A stretch of DNA of 64,000 bases. Source: Eledone cirrhosa. Lineage: Eukaryota; Mollusca; Cephalopoda; Octopoda; Eledonidae. The stretch is taken from positions 172,342,154 to 172,406,153 of the forward strand of contig OZ024743.1 of the NCBI GenBank assembly GCA_964016885.1, given 5' to 3'. Shown one piece after another: positions 33,403 through 42,188 of this stretch; position 1 is the first letter of the stretch, and each line of letters opens with the position of its first letter. The notes beneath the pieces are model-generated. The model was not told the DNA's origin and did not search any database. It saw only the letters and a program-made list of their open reading frames with translations. A program made the position numbers and the translations under genes.

Positions 33403-33462
<60 letters not shown>
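33395..33462. repeat. TAA/TTA microsatellite with a polarity switch
   Basis: Starts TAATAATAAT and switches to ATTATTATT at about 33404, continuing to the 5' end of C-d. It separates the 5' ends of B1 (minus) and C-d (plus). Confidence 0.9.
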
Positions 33463-33669
33463 GGCGACCTACGTAGTAAATCGTATCATCGTGAGCTCCG
33501 CAAATGTTTGTTATTTCCGTTTGTTAAAAATTGTCATTTATGGAAAATTTTATTGTTAACTGTTTATAAGCGCACATACATTGTTTTCCGAAAAGGACAC
33601 CCAAAAAGATTGGGGCCTTGTGCCCAAAATTTTAACTTTTATTATTATCAAAAAATTTCTTTGAAAAAA

Positions 33670-34206
33670 ATGGCTAATTCACCTCTGCAACAAGCAGCTG
33701 AAAGCCTTCCTCACAAATTAACACCTCACACCGAGACCACCTTTGTAAATGTTACTACGTTTGCCAACACAAAAAAAAATATAAGCAGTAGCAATATTTT
33801 AAATTTGTCTCAGGCAGACATACATTTCCCGCCATTACCAATGACTGCAGGTGTTAAAGCCTCCACCACCACCACCACCGCGACAACCACCACCCCCACC
33901 ACCACCGCGACAACAGAAACAAAAGAAGAAAAAAATAAATTAACTCGTGATGTCGAAATGAAATCAAGCAAAATGGACTCTTCCCCACCAAAGACGACTG
34001 ACGTCACCACCACCACAACTGAAACTAAAATTAATATTAACGATAGCAACAACAACAACAATGACATTATAACCCCCCCCCCCCTCAGTTTCGCCAGAGT
34101 AGCAAAACAATTCGAAGCATTTACGGTAACTCAGGAAGATTTAGAAAAGGCCAAACAAATGGTAAAGAAAGATGGGTACAGGGTCAGCCTCACACCCCCC
34201 ACCTAA
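33670..34206 (+). CDS. Family C ORF1, N-terminal part (gag-like)
   Basis: The ATG at 33670 begins MANSPLQQAAESLPHKL. The product is Thr-rich with an Asn tract and ends in a conserved-looking FARVAKQFEAFTVTQEDLEK segment. It stops at 34206, just after a run of six C. The continuation (34172-35674) lies in the +1 frame, and one fewer C would join the two. Either this copy has a one-base insertion or the element uses a +1 frameshift. The retrotransposon ORF1 protein normally binds the element RNA. Confidence 0.7.
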   Translation: MANSPLQQAAESLPHKLTPHTETTFVNVTTFANTKKNISSSNILNLSQADIHFPPLPMTAGVKASTTTTTATTTTPTTTATTETKEEKNKLTRDVEMKSSKMDSSPPKTTDVTTTTTETKININDSNNNNNDIITPPPLSFARVAKQFEAFTVTQEDLEKAKQMVKKDGYRVSLTPPT

Positions 34207-35674
34207 TAAAATGGAGCATCGGCGCCTATGCACCGTGTCGTATAGAACAATAAATGTAAAATCGCGCCGAGTGGAACGGGCATCCGTGTCCCAAATCCAA
34301 AAAGCTTTGGGACATGTGTGGGCAAGAAAAACCCACATCAGACGTGGGCAAAAGTATGGAACCGTGGACGTGTTCTTCGAAACACCAGAGGAGGCTAGAG
34401 AACACTCCATGGCCCCATTAAAAAGTGACGACTTCACACTCGTCCCAAGCTATTGTGGCCAGAGACTCGTAAAGATCAGGGTGACCCACGTTCCACCGGC
34501 CATCGAAAATCCCTGGCTAATAGCGGCCGTCCTCGCCGGCATCGAAGCCAACACGAAAATAATAGCAATAGCAAAAGAAAAGCAGGAAAACTGGTCCGGA
34601 TCTGGGATGGAGCTCCTGATCCAAGCGGACCAAAAAAGCATTGAGGAGATCCCAGAGGTAATAGACCTCACTGACGGCAGCCACCTCACGGTAATTGTCG
34701 AGGGCAGAAGACCTAGGTGTGTCGTTTGTGGTGAAGGAACCCACCTAAGGGCTTTCTGCCCTCAGGCTAAAAGGTTGAGGCCACCTCTCCTACCCACCCC
34801 AGTGACACAACCATCAACACCACCAGTAGCAGAGATGGCAGCAACAACTGTAGCAGCAACAACTGTAGCAGCAACAACAGAAGCAACTATAACAGCAACA
34901 ACCCCAGCAACAGTAGCAAAACCAACACCACCACCACCACCAGCAAAACCAACACCACCACCACCCAACGCTTCAGAACTAGCACCAGCGCCTACACCAT
35001 CCACCACGCCACAACCAAAACTAACGGCTGTGGAGGATTTTCCACTCCCCGGCCTATCACAACTGGAGACAGATTGTGACGACGAGGAGTTGGAAACGAT
35101 ATCCGGAAAAAAAAAGAGAAACCAAAAAAGAAAAAATTCTCTTCCTTCCCCCTCCAAAAACAAAATACAGAGGGAAACAAATAAATTAAGAAACAAAAAA
35201 GTTAGGACAGATATGCCACCATCCACACCAGCATCACCAACCCCATCAACCCAAACACCAACACCATCACCATCATTAACCCCAACACCACCATCACCTA
35301 CACCACAAAAGTCACCAAAATGCGAAACAGAAACAAACCCACAACAAACGCAAACAAAACAAAACAACCAAAACGATACACACTACACAGCATTACATTT
35401 GAACAACAAGCAATTATTACACTACATCCAACACAACACCAGCATCACAGAAACAGACTACACAACAACCCCAAAATTCACACCACCTCCACACATACAA
35501 ATCACTCGCATCACACATAAAACGTACATGACACTAAAACAAAAATTCCCCAAAGACATCGGAGACTTCCGACAAGCACTCTCCAGGAGGATTTATAAGG
35601 ACATCCTTCCTGAGGAGGCCACAAGCAGTGAAAAGGATGGAAAAACCGTCCTTCCCCTACGAGAAGTAAGGTAA
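34172..35674 (+). CDS. Family C ORF1, C-terminal part with CCHC zinc knuckle
   Basis: Overlaps the first part by 35 bp in another frame. It contains an RRM-like or gag-like region (about residues 20-160), then a retroviral-type knuckle CVVCGEGTHLRAFC (about residue 181, CX2CX4HX4C), a Thr/Ala/Pro low-complexity linker, a Lys-rich stretch (KKKRNQKRK, NLS-like) and a C-terminal domain around KFPKDIGDFRQALSRRIY. The ATG at 34172 is probably not a true start, and the frame is expected to be entered from 33670. RNA binding is inferred from the knuckle. Confidence 0.78.
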   Translation: MGTGSASHPPPNKMEHRRLCTVSYRTINVKSRRVERASVSQIQKALGHVWARKTHIRRGQKYGTVDVFFETPEEAREHSMAPLKSDDFTLVPSYCGQRLVKIRVTHVPPAIENPWLIAAVLAGIEANTKIIAIAKEKQENWSGSGMELLIQADQKSIEEIPEVIDLTDGSHLTVIVEGRRPRCVVCGEGTHLRAFCPQAKRLRPPLLPTPVTQPSTPPVAEMAATTVAATTVAATTEATITATTPATVAKPTPPPPPAKPTPPPPNASELAPAPTPSTTPQPKLTAVEDFPLPGLSQLETDCDDEELETISGKKKRNQKRKNSLPSPSKNKIQRETNKLRNKKVRTDMPPSTPASPTPSTQTPTPSPSLTPTPPSPTPQKSPKCETETNPQQTQTKQNNQNDTHYTALHLNNKQLLHYIQHNTSITETDYTTTPKFTPPPHIQITRITHKTYMTLKQKFPKDIGDFRQALSRRIYKDILPEEATSSEKDGKTVLPLREVR

Positions 35675-35708
35675 GTGGTCTTTCCCATCTTTTCCACTCC
35701 TTTTCAAC

Positions 35709-38700
35709 ATGACCTCACTCAGAATAGGCAGCATAAATGCGCGTGGCTTGGGGTCGTCATGGAAGCAGGGCCACCTGCTCAACGACCTCAGGTCACTAAA
35801 CATAGATGTAGTGGCCATCAGCGAGACCAGAATCTCCGAAGCACAGGCTTTCGCACCGATCTTCGGCGGCTACGATGTGTACGCATCTCCCAGCCGTCCG
35901 GGATCGGGGAGAGGAGTTGCTGTGCTTTTTCGGAGAGGTTTGGATCTTGCCATACGGGCCATCTTCCTGGAGCCAGAAGGTAAGTTGGTGGTGCTGGACA
36001 TGACCAGCGGAGACGGGCAAGCTTTCAGGTTAGTGGCCGTCTATGCCCCGACAGGAGCAGGGCGGCCTGATTTCTTCCGGCGTCTGGAGACCTTTCTTGG
36101 AACGTCCCGCTCTTTAGTGTTAGTGGGCGACTGGAACGGGATCTTAGATGCACGCTGGGATTGTGTGGGATTAGTGAATAGGGAAGGAGGGTGCAAGAGT
36201 CTCACCAACCTGCTCAGACGTTTTGAACTGTCTGACAGGTACCGAATGGATTTCCCGAATGTACCAATGTGGACTTGGACAAATCGCATAGGGTCATCCA
36301 GATCATATCTAGATAGAGTATTTTGTAGGGAAATAGATAGGTCTAGCATAGGCTGTCCACAATTCAAGATAGTCAGCTACACGGACCACAAATTCGTGAT
36401 CTGTGTGCTTGACGTAGATAGGCTTCATAGGCGAGGACCCGGCTACTGGAAGCTAAACACGTCCTTACCGGCGCGCAAGGCCTACAGAGACTGGATTAGC
36501 GAACTAGTTAAGCGGGCGTTGACGGGGGCCATCGTCAACAACAAGTGGTGGTTTGCTCTGAAAAGAGCAATTAGAATAGAGTCCATTAGGTTTAGTAAGA
36601 CTTTAGCAATAGAGAAAAATAGAGCAGAGGGAGAACTAGTTAGAAAATTAGATGAGGCGCTTAGCAAAGGCATCGCGACCGACGTACTTGCGGCGAAATT
36701 GGCCCTTGACCAATTCTTCAATGCAAAGCACGAAGGCTGCGTTGTCAGAGCTAGGGTGCGTGCTCTCAGACACGAGGGGACGAAAGCCGTTCAATGGGCC
36801 CGAGTGGCGGAGGCGCGTCGTGGCAACAAAGCCACGATCCGGTCTTTGGTGGACCACTACGGGCGCATGCTACTCGATTCCGGGCAAATGTGTGAAGCTT
36901 TTCAGCGACACTTCGCTCAACTGTTCGGGGGCAGTGGCGGGCCGGATCGAGGGATGGACTTTAGTGTCTACCTCGACGGACTGCCGCGGCTTTCGGCCAC
37001 TGAGCCGGAGTGTTGCGAAAAGCCGATAACAACCGCTGAAGTACGGGATGCAATGACTAGTTGCACAAGGGGTAAATCGCCTGGTTTGGATGATCTGCCC
37101 TATGAACTTTACGTACAAATGCCAAACTTGTTCGGAGGCCTCTTGGCGGACGTCTACTGCAACTGGCAACAGAACGGGAGAATTCCCAGCTCTGTGAGCC
37201 GAGGAGCGGTGGCGCTGCTGAGAAAGGATCCGAACAAGGGGGATAACATAGATAATTTTAGGCCCATAACTCTGCTAAACACAGAGTTCAAGATTTTGGC
37301 CATGGTGCTAGCAAAGAGGTTGGCGCTTGTCGTTGGTGGTCTGGTGGGAGAGGCACAGACATGCGCCATTCCCGACAGATCCATCCACGACAACCTCCAC
37401 CTCATGCGATACATCGTAGAGAGGGTAGCTAGGGAACCTGGCAAGGGTGGGTCTTTGATCAATTTAGATCAATCGAAAGCCTTCGATAGGGTCGACCATC
37501 GTTACCTAGCGGCAGTCCTGTGGGCGGCTGGCTTTGGGCCCGTCTTCAGAGGCTGGATCGCTGCCATGCACAGCGACATCTGCTCTGTAGTGAGAGTGAA
37601 CGGTCACCTTTCGGAACCGTTCAACATCATGCGCTCGGTCCGCCAAGGATGTCCCCTCTCGTCCCTATTGTACGTATTGACTCTCGAGCCATTACTGCAC
37701 AAACTGGAGACGTTGAGGGGGGTCCCGCGCGAACTAGGATGCGGAAGATCTGTGTCAGCATATGCCGACGATGTCACCGTAGTGGTGTCGAACGCCAAAC
37801 ACATCGAGGCGATCGGCACTACACTAATAGAATACGAAGCGGTGACAGGAGCAATGATCAACCAGGAAAAGTCAGTGGGCCTGCAGCTCGGCACCTGGAG
37901 AGGCAGGTCCATGCCGTCCAACAGCGTCGTCGGGCGCTGGACGGACGGACCGGTTAAATTGCTAGGGGTCTGGTTCGGTCCAGACCTCCAGACGGACAAA
38001 AACTGGGACGAGGTGACCAGCAGGTTGGCTTCTCTCACCCAGAAATGGGCCGAGAGGAAGCTATCCCTGAAAGGTCGAGCGGAGGTGGCGAATGCGTACA
38101 TCGCATCCGTCATCTACTACCGCCTGACCGTCGTACCTTGTCCTAAGCCCCGCCTGACTGCGCTGGAGCGTTTGCTGTTTCGCTTCTTGTGGAAGGGACG
38201 CGCTCCGATGATCAGGCCGTCCATCTGCTGTCAACACCCGCTACGTGGAGGGCTGGGCATGCCGTGGCTGATGATGCGCAGACACGCGCTCAGGCTACGA
38301 CATCTCCACCTCTTCCTCGACGGTGATCAGGTGTGGTCGCCGTTTGCTAGACACGTCTTTCCCCAGCTCGTCTCCTTGACGGAGCTGCAGTCCTGGGTCA
38401 AGCGAAGACCGAGAGGGAGCGCTTGGAGACTGGAATGTCTTCAGGCGCTCACAGCCCTCGACCAATCGGGCAATGTGATCGGTGGAAACTCCACCTTGGC
38501 GTTCTATAGGGGATTAGTGGAGGGGAAGAGCGACGACGTACTTGGAGAAACTCTAGGCGTCGACGAAAATCAACTAGCCAATCTCTTCGGAAGGAATTTC
38601 GGGCCGGGGCCTATGGACAACTTCCAGAAATCCCTGGCCTGGCAGTGCTACCGAGGAGCTTTGCCAGTTCGGGATAAACTCTACAGGCATGGAGGTGCCG

Positions 38701-39128
38701 TCAGCCGGGCATGTCCGAGATGCGCGCAGGGCGACGAAACCGTCCTGCACGCACTCGTCCAGTGTCTGAGCATTGCTGACTTGTGGGTTTATGTCGAACA
38801 CCTGCTGTCACGTGTAGGACGGATCCAGCTATCAGCTGAGTCCATCGTGAGGATTGCCCCGCCGCCTTCCTTTAGCCGGGAAGGGCAGGCAGTTTTTATC
38901 TGTCTGGTGGCCATGGCGAAAGAGATAGTATGGTGGACACGTTTGAAAGGGCTGAAGACGAGCACTTACCTCTTCGGTGATGCCCTGATTAACTTTTTCA
39001 AATTTCATTTGAAAAGGAAAATCAGGGTAGAGAGGGAAGTGCTCTCTTCCCAGCATGTTGTTGAAAGATGGGTGAGAGAAGCAAGTATGGCCCGAATGAA
39101 TGGGCCTTCTCTGAGTATGTGTCTGTAA
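35709..39128 (+). CDS. Family C ORF2, 1139 aa: APE endonuclease plus reverse transcriptase
   Basis: The L1/Tx1-type polyprotein nicks DNA and reverse-transcribes the element RNA. APE motifs are intact: Asn 10 (INARGLG), Glu 39 (ISETR), AVYAPTG, GDWN near 140, TWTN and SYLDRVF near 190-205 and TDHK near 224. RT motifs are intact: FRPITLLNTEFKILA, motif A LINLDQSKAFDRVDH near 582, motif B RQGCPLSSLLY near 645 and YADD near 685. The C-terminal finger CPRCAQGDETVLHALVQC is near 1001. No stop or shift is seen. The start lies 34 bp after the ORF1 stop. This is the best candidate in the window for a working catalytic protein. Confidence 0.93.
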   Translation: MTSLRIGSINARGLGSSWKQGHLLNDLRSLNIDVVAISETRISEAQAFAPIFGGYDVYASPSRPGSGRGVAVLFRRGLDLAIRAIFLEPEGKLVVLDMTSGDGQAFRLVAVYAPTGAGRPDFFRRLETFLGTSRSLVLVGDWNGILDARWDCVGLVNREGGCKSLTNLLRRFELSDRYRMDFPNVPMWTWTNRIGSSRSYLDRVFCREIDRSSIGCPQFKIVSYTDHKFVICVLDVDRLHRRGPGYWKLNTSLPARKAYRDWISELVKRALTGAIVNNKWWFALKRAIRIESIRFSKTLAIEKNRAEGELVRKLDEALSKGIATDVLAAKLALDQFFNAKHEGCVVRARVRALRHEGTKAVQWARVAEARRGNKATIRSLVDHYGRMLLDSGQMCEAFQRHFAQLFGGSGGPDRGMDFSVYLDGLPRLSATEPECCEKPITTAEVRDAMTSCTRGKSPGLDDLPYELYVQMPNLFGGLLADVYCNWQQNGRIPSSVSRGAVALLRKDPNKGDNIDNFRPITLLNTEFKILAMVLAKRLALVVGGLVGEAQTCAIPDRSIHDNLHLMRYIVERVAREPGKGGSLINLDQSKAFDRVDHRYLAAVLWAAGFGPVFRGWIAAMHSDICSVVRVNGHLSEPFNIMRSVRQGCPLSSLLYVLTLEPLLHKLETLRGVPRELGCGRSVSAYADDVTVVVSNAKHIEAIGTTLIEYEAVTGAMINQEKSVGLQLGTWRGRSMPSNSVVGRWTDGPVKLLGVWFGPDLQTDKNWDEVTSRLASLTQKWAERKLSLKGRAEVANAYIASVIYYRLTVVPCPKPRLTALERLLFRFLWKGRAPMIRPSICCQHPLRGGLGMPWLMMRRHALRLRHLHLFLDGDQVWSPFARHVFPQLVSLTELQSWVKRRPRGSAWRLECLQALTALDQSGNVIGGNSTLAFYRGLVEGKSDDVLGETLGVDENQLANLFGRNFGPGPMDNFQKSLAWQCYRGALPVRDKLYRHGGAVSRACPRCAQGDETVLHALVQCLSIADLWVYVEHLLSRVGRIQLSAESIVRIAPPPSFSREGQAVFICLVAMAKEIVWWTRLKGLKTSTYLFGDALINFFKFHLKRKIRVEREVLSSQHVVERWVREASMARMNGPSLSMCL

Positions 39129-39388
39129 ATTAAAGGTGGAAAACTGGGAGAGGGCACTTGCCCTGGTGGTCAGGGCCACTGTGGTCTTTTAATGGGCTTT
39201 CTCCACAAATGTCCCTCGGAAGTCTACCCCCTATTGGGGAATTTTTCTTTGTTATTTTATTTCAACCTCCGTTTTTTTTACACGCAGAAATGCCCATTTG
39301 TACCGTCCTGTATTGTTCTGTACTGTCCTTAATGTCTACTTTATGTAAACCCTTGTGGTTATAAAGAAAACATTATTATTATTATTAT

Positions 39389-39445
39389 TGTTATTGTTAT
39401 TCCTTGAATCTCAGTCATTGATGTTGGTTAACTGGAAAGTCCGTT
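39389..39445 (-). mobile_element. Family B 3'-end micro-stub, about 55 bp
   Basis: The minus strand carries only the last 55 bp of the family B 3' UTR (contains CAATGACTGAGATTCAAGG) and is bounded by TTA tracts on both sides. It is an extreme 5' truncation between C-d and A4. Confidence 0.82.
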
Positions 39446-39464
39446 TATTATTATTATTATTATT

Positions 39465-42124
39465 TGCATTTATCTTGCTTTATGTTTATACGAGTTATCA
39501 CCAAGTCACAACCAGTGACCTCAAGAGACAACAAGGTCCGCCATGTTCAAGAAAGAACACACATATTCACACATGCATCCTTAGTGTTTAGACTTGTGAT
39601 GTACTTATATTGACAGGATCTTCCTTAGTATATGGGCAGTTCCCATTAGTACTATCTTTTGTATTTCTCCTATACGCGGGTTTCCTGGGATTTGCGATAA
39701 GTAGTCGTTAGACCCCTTAGGTATCATTCCCAGAGCGCCTACAACCACTGGTATTGTTTTTGTTCTCAATTTCCACATTTTTCCAATTTCTATCTCCAGG
39801 TCCTTATACTTGCTCAATTTTTCAAATGTTTTTATAGATACATTCTTGTCTATTGGAACAGACATATCAATTAGCAGGCATACCCTCCTTTGAAAGTCCT
39901 TCAATATTATATCAGGTCTATTTGCATCTATTTTTCGGTCTGTTTGGATGCTAAAGTTCCACAAGATTGAGATGTGATCTTTTTCAAGTATGGGAGGTGG
40001 TTGATGCTCCCACCAATTCTTTTGATGGGGCAGGTCAAAATGCTTGCACATTATCCAATGTATGTATTGTGCAGCTCTGTCATGCCTGTTTAGGTATTCG
40101 GTTGGAGCTATAGGACTGCACATTGAAATTATATGGTCAATGGTCTCTGGTTGTTTTTTGCATACACGGCATAATGGGCTGCACCCATTTTTTATTATGT
40201 TGGCTTGGTAATTTTTTGTTGGCAGACACTGATCTTGTGCGGATATAATCAGTCCTTCAGTCTCCGATTTCAGTCCAGAGGATGCCAACCACTGATGGGT
40301 TAAAGTTTTGTCAACATCAGGATTGTTAGCTCGCTCTGGGTATTTTCCATACAGAGGCTTTTCTTGCCATTTCTTAGCCAGTTTCTGTAGCAGTTCTTTC
40401 TTTGCAGTTACTTTTACCTGCTTTGCTTTTTCTGTGTTTTCCATTTCAGCAGTAAATGGGACTTCTGAAATTTGTAGTCCATTACTGTATCTTTGTGCAT
40501 CTTTTGTAATGGAATATGATCTTTTGGTGCTTTCGTGTTTCAAAACGAGTTTGATCATCCAATCATGTGATTCCCTTAGATATGTGGATAATCCAATTGT
40601 TGCAGTTTTCAACGCAATGTCTAACTGGATTAACCCACGTCCTCCTTCTTTCCTAGGGAGATATATTCTATCTATGTCTGCCTTAGGGTGATGCATTCTG
40701 TGCATGGTTAAGAATTTTCGGATTTTTGTATCGAGCCTACGGATCTCTGTGCTTGACCAGTTGATGACATTGTAACTGTAGGTTACTACTGGTATGGCAA
40801 GCGTGTTTATGGCATCGATCCTATTCCTTGCATTCAATTCCGTTCTTAAGATTGCTCTGACTCTGCGGTAACATTCCTTCCTTATCCTTTCCCTCATTGT
40901 CGAGTGCTTGATTCCGTCTCCTTCACAAACACCTAGATATTTGTAAGTTTGTTCTTGATCAAGCTCTCTTATCACGTTCCCCCGATCAAGATTAATGTCT
41001 GAACTCTTCAGCAGCTTTCCTCTGGTGAACGTTGCTTTGGCGCATTTATCCAGTCGAAACTCCATTTTAATGTCATCACTGAACTGCTTCACAGTGGATA
41101 ATAGCCCTTGCAATTGTTCATCATTTTTTGCAAATAGTTTCAGGTCATCCATGTAGAACAGGTGATTAATGGTTTTGTCATAGACTCTATATCCATGTTT
41201 TGTTTCATTGAGCATTTTACTTAATGGTATAAGTGCGATGCAGAATAAAAGCGGTGATAAAGAGTCACCCTGAAAAATTCCACAATTAATGTTAACTTCT
41301 CCAGCTTCCAGTGATTTTGTTTCACTATTCAAAAGGAGTGTCGTTCTCCATGTCCTCATACTGAATGACAAAAACCTCCTGATAACGGGGGATATTTTGA
41401 AAATCTCTAAACATTTTTCAATCCAACTGTGTGGCAAACTATCAAATGCTTTTTTATAATCTATCCAAGCAATCGATAGATTTTTGTGTCTATTATGACA
41501 ATCTTCCAGTATCATTTTGTTAACCAGAAGCTGATCCTTACAGCCATATGAGCCTCGTTTACACCCTTTCTGCTCAATGGGAAATAGGTCATTTGTTATC
41601 AGGTGGTCATATGTGTATTCAGTTAGGACTGATGTTAAAATTTTATACATTGTGGTCAAGCAGGTTATCGGTCTGTAATTTTTGGGATTGTTTGTCTCAT
41701 CATTCTTCGGTAGCAGGAATGTAATGCCGTTAACTAGCCATGATGGTATCTTTTCTGGCTCCTTAACTATTTCATTGTAAAGTTGGGCTAACAGCTCATG
41801 AGACTCTGTGAAGGCATTTATCCAAAAGTTTTGTATTTTGTCTTTTCCTGGGGATTTCCATTTGCTGGTTTTTCTTAGAGCCAAGCGCAGCTGTTCAACT
41901 GTTATATTTTCCCATTGTTTGTTCTTCAAGGTGAGCTGTTTCTTTCATTTGTCTGTCTATCCATGGGGCATGTATGTTATGAACTTTTTCTTCGGCCCAG
42001 ATCTTTTCCCAGAATTCTTGCACTTCCTCCTTGGGTGGTATTGATTTAGCAGTTATTGTTGACTTACCAATTTTTCTGTAGAAGTTTCTTTGGTTGTTTT
42101 TGAACATATTATTGTCCTCATAGA

Positions 42125-42125
<1 letters not shown>
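39465..42125 (-). mobile_element. Family A retrotransposon copy A4, 5'-truncated
   Basis: The minus strand runs from within the linker before the RT (42125, ATTCTATGAGGACAATAATA) to the 3' end at 39465. TTA tracts flank both ends, so the truncation point is an insertion boundary. The 3' UTR is complete and the copy shows very few lesions. Confidence 0.9.
39605..42107 (-). pseudogene. Family A ORF, RT and endonuclease intact, N-terminus missing
   Basis: From 41929 to 39605 there are 774 open codons: ITVEQLRLAL, SPGKDKIQNFW, NYRPITCLTTMYK, motif [11 protein letters not shown], motif B IFQGDSLSPLLF, YMDD, the CRVC..TIDHIISMC finger, RPDIILKDFQRRVCLLID and the C-terminal ILRKILSI. Just upstream, the piece 42107-41895 (MFKNNQRNFYRKIGKS to AHLEEQ) is in another frame because of one extra T at about 41919. 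The ATG at 41929 is incidental. Truncation removes the Myb-like part and promoter, so this copy is dead, but it is the best reference for the A catalytic half. Confidence 0.9.

Positions 42126-42187
<62 letters not shown>
42126..42187. repeat. (TTA)n microsatellite, about 20 units
   Basis: Pure trinucleotide tract between the truncated 5' end of A4 and the 3' end of B3a. Confidence 0.95.

Positions 42188-42188
<1 letters not shown>

Larger units (their letters stand above)
33463..39371 (+). mobile_element. Family C (Tx1/L1-like) copy C-d, full length
   Basis: A 5.9-kb element with 5' UTR (33463-33669), ORF1 (33670-35674, one frameshift), a 34-bp gap, ORF2 (35709-39128) and a 3' UTR ending GTTATAAAGAAAAC before (ATT)n. 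The APE endonuclease plus RT and separate gag-like ORF1 place it in the L1/Tx1 group; the RT wording (FRPITLLNTEFKILA, AQTCAIPDRSIHDNL) favours Tx1. Tx1-group elements are known for target specificity, some for microsatellites. C-d is GC-richer than the A and B copies. Confidence 0.92.

Noticed and set aside
35675..35983. Open frame upstream of and overlapping ORF2 of C-d
   Set aside because: It overlaps the APE domain in another frame and has no homologous appearance.
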